64,000 bases of DNA, from NCBI GenBank assembly GCA_003246625.1, contig QJZR01000012.1:186001-250000 (forward strand), in the 5' to 3' direction. Below, piece after piece: positions 59,336-64,000 of the stretch (positions are counted from its first letter, which is position 1; the number at the start of each line of letters is the position of its first letter). The notes under the pieces are model-generated. The model made no database searches. It saw nothing but the letters and a program-made list of their open reading frames with translations, and was not told the DNA's origin. Source of the DNA: Alphaproteobacteria bacterium. GTDB lineage: Bacteria > Pseudomonadota > Alphaproteobacteria > Rhodospirillales > Rhodospirillaceae. The translations under genes were made by a program, and so were the position numbers.

Positions 59336-60640
59336 TCAAGAACGGATCGGCGCGGGATCCCCCAGAATGAAGGCGTCGAGCAGATTCTGCATGCCCGCGT
59401 CGTCGAAGGGATAGCCCTGACCGGGGGAAAGCGCCGACAGGGCGTCGACCCCAGCCAGATCGCGCTGCACCATCGCCGCGGCCTCGGCGGAGAGTTTCGC
59501 CTTGCGGCACAGCGCCAGGATCACCTCCGGCCGTTTCGAATCGAGGACGTCGCAAACGAAACTGAGCGGCAGATCGGTCAGAATGATCAACGCCGCCTTG
59601 ACGAAGGTCCAATGCTCGTAATCGATGGAGCGCCGGATCAATTCCTCGGAAATCGGCGTCTTGGCGTGCATGGCGCGCGCCGTCGCCAGTTCGCGGTCGA
59701 TCAGGGCGCGGTGACGGACGTCCTCGGCATCCGCGCCGCCATAGTTCTCGGCCAGGCGTTCGTGCACCGCCTGGCGCACCGTCACCAGGGTTTCCTCGTC
59801 CAGATCCTTGCGGCCCGCCAGCACCGTCAACAGGTTGTCGGCGACGAAGGTGGCCAGCTTGCAGGCGGCCCGGCTGGGCAGTACCGGATGACGCACCAGG
59901 GGTTCGTGCAGGCGCGGCCGGGCGCGGGCGCGGTCGACCAGGGCGTCCAGGGTATCCTCGCGCATTTGCGCGGTGGGATTGTTGAGGAGCTCGATCACCG
60001 CGTCGTCGTCGTCGCTGCGCGCCAGACTGTCGGCGACGTCGCCGCTGACTCCGCGGCGGCGGGAAATCGCCGACAACGCGCCGGGGATCGGACGGCTGCC
60101 GATGATCTCCAGAAGGTCGGCGTCGGCAAGGATCGGAGAAAACTCCAGCATCGGCGCGGCGACCACGATCTCGATGTCGCGCGCCAGACGCTGCACGATG
60201 TGCGGCGGAATCCGCGCCTCGCCCTTCAGCACCTCGGCGACCACCTGACGCACCATCGGCATCTGGTCGCGGGCCAGTTGCTCAAGAATGCCCAGGGTCA
60301 GGTCGTCGTAGGGCTTCGCCACCGTGCGGTCGGCGTGCGGCACCAGGTTGGCGATCTTCGCCGCCAGGGCGGAACGCACCGCCGGTTCCTCGTCGTTGGC
60401 CAGCTTGCCGTCGGCCTGGCGCGGCGTGCCGGGATTGGCGGCGATCTGGCGCCGTACCTCGGGATCCGGATCGTCGACCATGAAATAGAGGATTTCCGGC
60501 GCGACGTCGGGACAGGAGGCAACGGTGACCCGGCGACGGCGGTCCGGATGCCGGGCCATCACCTTGGCTTCTTCGTAATTGCGCGGCGGGGCGACGGTTT
60601 CGTCCGAACCGTCCGCGGAGGATCGTGCGGATTTGATCAC
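59336..60640 (-). CDS. DUF2336 domain protein
   Basis: About 434 residues, mostly helical with HEAT-like repetition: VASCPDVAPEILYFMVDDPD, VRRQIAANPGTPRQADGKLA and LEQLARDQMPMVRQVVAEVL. The central and C-terminal parts follow the DUF2336 pattern common in alphaproteobacteria, function unknown. The start is uncertain. The frame is open beyond 60808, and ATGs occur at 60727, but codon use upstream of about 60640 is unlike the rest, so I choose the GTG at 60640. It lies 63 bases upstream of hmuT on the same strand. Confidence 0.72.
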   Translation of the reverse strand: MIKSARSSADGSDETVAPPRNYEEAKVMARHPDRRRRVTVASCPDVAPEILYFMVDDPDPEVRRQIAANPGTPRQADGKLANDEEPAVRSALAAKIANLVPHADRTVAKPYDDLTLGILEQLARDQMPMVRQVVAEVLKGEARIPPHIVQRLARDIEIVVAAPMLEFSPILADADLLEIIGSRPIPGALSAISRRRGVSGDVADSLARSDDDDAVIELLNNPTAQMREDTLDALVDRARARPRLHEPLVRHPVLPSRAACKLATFVADNLLTVLAGRKDLDEETLVTVRQAVHERLAENYGGADAEDVRHRALIDRELATARAMHAKTPISEELIRRSIDYEHWTFVKAALIILTDLPLSFVCDVLDSKRPEVILALCRKAKLSAEAAAMVQRDLAGVDALSALSPGQGYPFDDAGMQNLLDAFILGDPAPIRS

Positions 60641-60873
60641 GACGCGACTTTCATCACCGGCCCGTTTCGACAGGGCACCGGAACGGGAAGAGGATCCTGA
60701 ACTTCTCCAACAAGATAGTGCCATCATGGGGGAAACGACAAGACACCCTGCCCGTTCATACGCAGGAAAACGCGTTTTCCGTCCGCAATAAGGAAAAAGA
60801 TCCGCCACGTTCGTCTTCGGGCGACAGCCCGCCCCGTAACGGACGGAGAGAATTCCGCACGAAGATTACCCCC

Positions 60874-61281
60874 TCATGCGGAGGGCAACGGACGCGGCTT
60901 GCGCCCCTCATCGATGGCGACGTAGGTGAACACCCCCTCCGTCACCTTGATATGGTCGAAACGGTCGCCGCGCCGCACCCAGGTGTCGATCTTGATCCGG
61001 ATCGAGGTCCGCCCGAGGCGCAAAACGGTGGTATAGCAGCTGACCTCGTCGCCCACAAAAACCGGCTCGTGGAAGGTCATCGCCTCGATGCCAACGGTGG
61101 TGATGCGCCCCTTGGCGATCTGCCGGGCGGTGCTGCCGCCCGCGATGTCCATCTGCGACAGCAGCCAGCCGCCGAAGATATCGCCGCTGGGGTTGGTGTC
61201 GGCGGGCATCGCCATGGTGCGCAGCGCGGGGCCATGCTCGAAGTCGGGATGAATATCCTGGTCGGTCGAGGTCTCGCTCAT
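60874..61281 (-). CDS. Acyl-CoA thioesterase (hotdog fold, YciA-like)
   Basis: 135 residues from the ATG at 61281 with GGAGG six bases upstream. MAMPADTNPSGDIFGGWLLSQMD contains the active-site Asn/Asp region of the YciA family; MTFHEPVFVGDEVSCY and RTSIRIKIDTWVRR follow. It hydrolyses acyl-CoA thioesters in the cytoplasm. The open frame upstream to 61437 is not part of the gene. Confidence 0.9.
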   Translation of the reverse strand: MSETSTDQDIHPDFEHGPALRTMAMPADTNPSGDIFGGWLLSQMDIAGGSTARQIAKGRITTVGIEAMTFHEPVFVGDEVSCYTTVLRLGRTSIRIKIDTWVRRGDRFDHIKVTEGVFTYVAIDEGRKPRPLPSA

Positions 61282-61373
61282 GCACGTCCTCCGTTTCAAA
61301 TGCCGCCGCCGCAGGATGGCGACCGCATCGGGAAGATAAGCACGATCGACGCCAATGCCTCCCCGCGAGCAAC

Positions 61374-61404
61374 AAAAAACCGCCGCGTGACGAACGGCGG
61401 CGGT
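61374..61404 (-). terminator. Rho-independent terminator of the GT41 gene
   Basis: On the minus strand, stem ACCGCCGC / GCGGCGGT with a 10-base loop is followed by a T run. It lies 86 bases beyond the GT41 stop and before the thioesterase gene. Confidence 0.75.
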
Positions 61405-61489
61405 GCGGACGAAAAAAAACGCGAACGGTTCCCTCAAACAGAAGGAGAAAAGGTCTAAAGCAGAACCGCCTGTTGGCCTTTTCGCGTTT

Positions 61490-63334
61490 TCAACTCATCG
61501 CCGTATTCCAAAAGGCCGATAGAGCCGATTCCAATTCCCGTACCACTTGGTTCCCCGCCCCTAAGGGAGAAGAGACGATCCTCTCGCGCAATTCCGCAGA
61601 GGCCTGCACTGTCCGATGACCGGCGGCGGCCAAACGACGGCAGATATCAACGAAACCTTCCTCGCTTTCGGCGATCCAATCCCGCCGTCCGATCTGGTTA
61701 AGTAGACTGGCGCTTACCCTGGCGCACTGCCGATCGCCATACAGCGCAACCACAGGAACACCCATCCAGAGTGCGTCGCATGTAGTTGTCGTCCCGTTAT
61801 AAGGCACACAATCCAAGGCGACATCGACAGCGGCATAGCTGGACAAATGATCGCCCATCAAAGCGGATTGCCCGGCAAAAACAATTCTCTCGCCATCGAC
61901 CCCTTCACACACGAAACGGGCACGAATTTCGTCTTGCAACGCACCGTCAGACAAGGCCTTGCGCTTGAGCAAAAGGCGACTGCCTGGAACGGCACGCAAT
62001 ACCGCACTCCACAACGCAACCGTGGCGGACGACAACTTGGATAATGTATTGAAGGAACAGAAAGTAAATGGAGCCTCGTCCGACGGTGGCGGCGCGGGGG
62101 GAGATTCGAAAAAAGGCGTGAACCGATGATAACCGCAACCGAGACGCAGGGGGGACTCACTATGCAAACCCAACGCGTCCTCGCCCCGCGGGAAAACCAC
62201 CTCATCGCCGACGATGAAATCGACGGTGCATAATCCAGTGGTTGCCGGATACCCCAACCATGTCCCCTGAAGAGGGGCTGGCCTGCGCGCCATCACCCCC
62301 AAACGACTGCCGTCCGAATGGCCGTTCAAATCTATCAGGATATCAATCCGATCACGGGCGATCAGCCGAGCCGCCTCGTCATCATCCAAGCCTACCACCG
62401 TCCGCCAGTTGGGGACCAGCCTTCTCATGCGATCCGTGACTTCATCGGGTTTGTTCACGTTGGCATAGCAATAGACGTCGAATCGTTCCGGATCGTGTCC
62501 TTCGAGAATGCCCAGGAAAAAGGATGCAACGGCATGACGGCAAAGCCCCGAGGACAGGTAGCCCAAACGCAAAGGCCTTCCCTCCCTGGCTGTCCTCTTC
62601 CGCCGCACCCGCGCTAGCGGTGACATGCGCTGCCCCCACGCCAGATGCTGACCCGCGACAATATCGGCGGAAAGATCGTCACGGTACAGTTGGGCCATCA
62701 AGCAAGAATGTTGGACCAAGTCGTCTGGCGGCACCACCGCCGCCAGGGAGGCAAAGCGACTTGCCGCCGAGACAGTTCTTCCGGCCAAGATTTCCGCTGC
62801 TGCCTGCAGAAAATCCAGATTCTTTCCTTCGATGCCCCGTGATCTTGCCTTCTCGGCCACCCCAATGGCATCCAACGGACGCTCCAGGGCCACCAACGAC
62901 TGCATCAGAAGTTTGGTGACGATCTCCGTCTGATCGGGAGCGGCACGCAACACTTCGACCGCCTCGTCGTCCTTGTTGCTCGCACGAAAGAGCGTTGCCA
63001 AATGCAAGCGGGCGGCTTGATCGGATGGAGAATAGCGAAGTGCGGTTTGCAGCACCCGAATGGCATCCGCCGTTCGTCCTCCGCGGGCCAGGCAATCTCC
63101 CAGCAGACGAGCTGCTCCGGGAAACGATGGCACCAGTTTCAAAACCTGCGTCAGATGGGGAATAGCCTCGGCGCCACGCCCACATTGGCACAGACAGGTC
63201 CCCAGATTGAAATGCACGACCGGATCGCCCGGAGCTGCTTTTGCCAATTGCACCAGAAACGGAAGTGCTGCCTGCGGCCGTTTCTGTTCGAGATAATGCT
63301 TAGCTTTATCCCAAAGAGAATGAGGATCGATCAT
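61490..63334 (-). CDS. TPR-repeat glycosyltransferase family 41 (O-GlcNAc transferase-like)
   Basis: 614 residues. The N-terminal part (about 1-230) contains TPR units such as PVVHFNLGTCLCQCGRGAEA and LHLATLFRASNKDDEAVEVL. The catalytic part from about 250 has LRLGYLSSGLCRHAVASFF, IDILIDLNGHSDGSRLGVM, GTWLGYPATTGLCTVDFIVG, FCSFNTLSKLS, and DCVPYNGTTTTCDALWMGVP, the UDP-binding segments of GT41. Bacterial members modify surface proteins, sometimes flagellin or outer-membrane proteins; the next gene upstream is an outer-membrane protein. Confidence 0.9.
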   Translation of the reverse strand: MIDPHSLWDKAKHYLEQKRPQAALPFLVQLAKAAPGDPVVHFNLGTCLCQCGRGAEAIPHLTQVLKLVPSFPGAARLLGDCLARGGRTADAIRVLQTALRYSPSDQAARLHLATLFRASNKDDEAVEVLRAAPDQTEIVTKLLMQSLVALERPLDAIGVAEKARSRGIEGKNLDFLQAAAEILAGRTVSAASRFASLAAVVPPDDLVQHSCLMAQLYRDDLSADIVAGQHLAWGQRMSPLARVRRKRTAREGRPLRLGYLSSGLCRHAVASFFLGILEGHDPERFDVYCYANVNKPDEVTDRMRRLVPNWRTVVGLDDDEAARLIARDRIDILIDLNGHSDGSRLGVMARRPAPLQGTWLGYPATTGLCTVDFIVGDEVVFPRGEDALGLHSESPLRLGCGYHRFTPFFESPPAPPPSDEAPFTFCSFNTLSKLSSATVALWSAVLRAVPGSRLLLKRKALSDGALQDEIRARFVCEGVDGERIVFAGQSALMGDHLSSYAAVDVALDCVPYNGTTTTCDALWMGVPVVALYGDRQCARVSASLLNQIGRRDWIAESEEGFVDICRRLAAAGHRTVQASAELRERIVSSPLGAGNQVVRELESALSAFWNTAMS

Positions 63335-63655
63335 GGGCTGAATGCTGTCGAGAAAAGTAAAAAAACGGGTTACTCGAAATACCCCATTTATTCCCGCCCA
63401 TTCAAGCTTAAAAATGGGCCTGAGATCTCCACATTCTGGGCCTGCACAACGGCATCCCGCCTGAACCCGTCGCTGAAGCTACCTTTGCCCATCCCAGTCA
63501 CCTTGGCCTCGAATTCCGAGGACAAGACGCACCGCATTCCGCACCTCTCACGAATACACCTTAAACAGAAACGGGCGCCGTTCCGAAAGGAGCGGCGCCC
63601 GAGAAACCATTTTGAGAACACCGATACGATGCGATCCTTCGCCCTATCGGAAAGG
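63335..63655. other. Intergenic region upstream of the GT41 gene
   Basis: 321 bases between the outer-membrane protein stop and the GT41 start. It contains one terminator (63560-63600). A 77-codon frame at 63388-63621 overlaps that terminator and is unlikely to be a gene. Confidence 0.6.
63560..63600 (-). terminator. Terminator of the outer-membrane protein gene
   Basis: Read on the minus strand: GGGCGCCGCTCC, loop TTTC, GGAACGGCGCCC, then GTTTCTGTTT. 12-bp stem with one G-T pair, 55 bases after the stop codon. Confidence 0.8.
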
Positions 63656-64000
63656 TCAATTAGGCATATTATGCACGACCGGGGCAGGAGCGGTTTCCAC
63701 CTTCTCCACCTTGTTAAAGATGGCCCCGCCGCCGGACGCCCCGGAAACGAACGAATTCACGATGTTCGGCGGATCGTATTCGCGATGCTGACGCTTCAGG
63801 CTGACGCCATTCATCCCAAAGCTGAAGCGCACCCCGACGATGCCGAAGCCGGCGCCCTTGTTCCCGGCGCCCACACTGGCGAACAGGCTCATCGGGGTAT
63901 CCTCGAAGGGCTGGCTTTCCACATCGAACGAAACCGAACGGTAGTCGCTGTAACCGCCGACGCCCGCACCGAGAACCAGATTATCGGTCAGATAGTATTG
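63656..64000 (-). CDS. Outer-membrane beta-barrel-like protein, C-terminal fragment
   Basis: The last 114 codons; the frame is open to the window edge and the start lies outside. The visible part alternates polar and hydrophobic residues with many Gly and Tyr (YYLTDNLVLGAGVGGYSDYR, SLFASVGAGNKGAGFGIVGV, FSFGMNGVSLKRQHREYDPP), as in small outer-membrane barrels, followed by a polar Ala/Pro/Val-rich tail (KVEKVETAPAPVVHNMPN) instead of the usual terminal Phe. That tail is unusual for a barrel end and might lie in the periplasm. Confidence 0.6.
   Translation of the reverse strand, partial: QYYLTDNLVLGAGVGGYSDYRSVSFDVESQPFEDTPMSLFASVGAGNKGAGFGIVGVRFSFGMNGVSLKRQHREYDPPNIVNSFVSGASGGGAIFNKVEKVETAPAPVVHNMPN

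Noticed and set aside
63388-63621. 77-codon ORF upstream of the GT41 gene
   Set aside because: It overlaps an obvious terminator and has no coding-like codon use.

Overview
The window is high-GC DNA with densely packed genes, short intergenic gaps and many 4-base ATGA/GTGA start-stop overlaps. RpoH, GlnK with AmtB, a DUF2336 protein, several HAMP-type chemoreceptors, a GGDEF/EAL protein and an slr1659-type STAS protein point to a motile alphaproteobacterium, most likely of the Rhodospirillales. PFOR (NifJ), IorAB, lactate dehydrogenase, cytochrome bd and a perfect FNR-type box suggest a facultative anaerobe or microaerophile. This is inferred from gene content; no rRNA or other species marker is present. 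There are no IS elements, CRISPR arrays, tRNAs or rRNAs that I can see.

Layout. 1-4.4 kb: start of amtB, glnK, rpoH, a cytochrome c and a Uup-type ABC-F ATPase. 4.6-10.9 kb: a chemoreceptor, a cytoplasmic BtuF-like protein with msrA, an unrecognised conserved protein and a PAS-GGDEF-EAL protein. 10.9-13 kb: a Na/Pi cotransporter coupled to a small coiled-coil protein. 13-19.5 kb (minus strand): asnB, then a nucleoside-catabolism operon cdd-punA-deoC::deoA-deoB in which DeoC and DeoA form one 701-residue polypeptide. 19.7-25.9 kb: a class III cyclase, an MBL hydrolase, an RlmI-like methyltransferase, a DODA-type dioxygenase, a stand-alone TrpB and a PNPOx-like protein. 26-31 kb: a sucrose operon (amylosucrase, sucrose-phosphate synthase, sucrose-phosphate phosphatase). 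31.1-34.3 kb: cydP-cydA-cydB-cydX behind a perfect TTGAT-N4-ATCAA box, closed by a terminator. 34.3-38.2 kb: HIT protein, PEBP-like lipoprotein, a DctA/GltP-type carrier, CorA with a candidate 26-codon leader ORF, and the STAS protein. 38.6-47.1 kb: a 2-oxoacid block (paaK, iorA, iorB, ldh, nifJ). 47.5-53.9 kb: three consecutive chemoreceptors, the last with an N-terminal hemerythrin domain plus a NIT domain. 53.9-59.3 kb: hemG-like gene, TonB-dependent receptor and hmuTUV-type ABC importer, which together look like a heme/tetrapyrrole island. 59.3-64 kb: DUF2336 protein, acyl-CoA thioesterase, TPR-GT41 glycosyltransferase and the C-terminal end of an outer-membrane protein.

The points I consider most worth following are the hemerythrin-NIT chemoreceptor, the DeoC-DeoA fusion, a 14-bp hairpin ending five bases before the hemG start, the candidate corA leader ORF, and the small coiled-coil gene coupled to the phosphate transporter. 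Domain and family calls are from motif recognition by eye; no database search was run.
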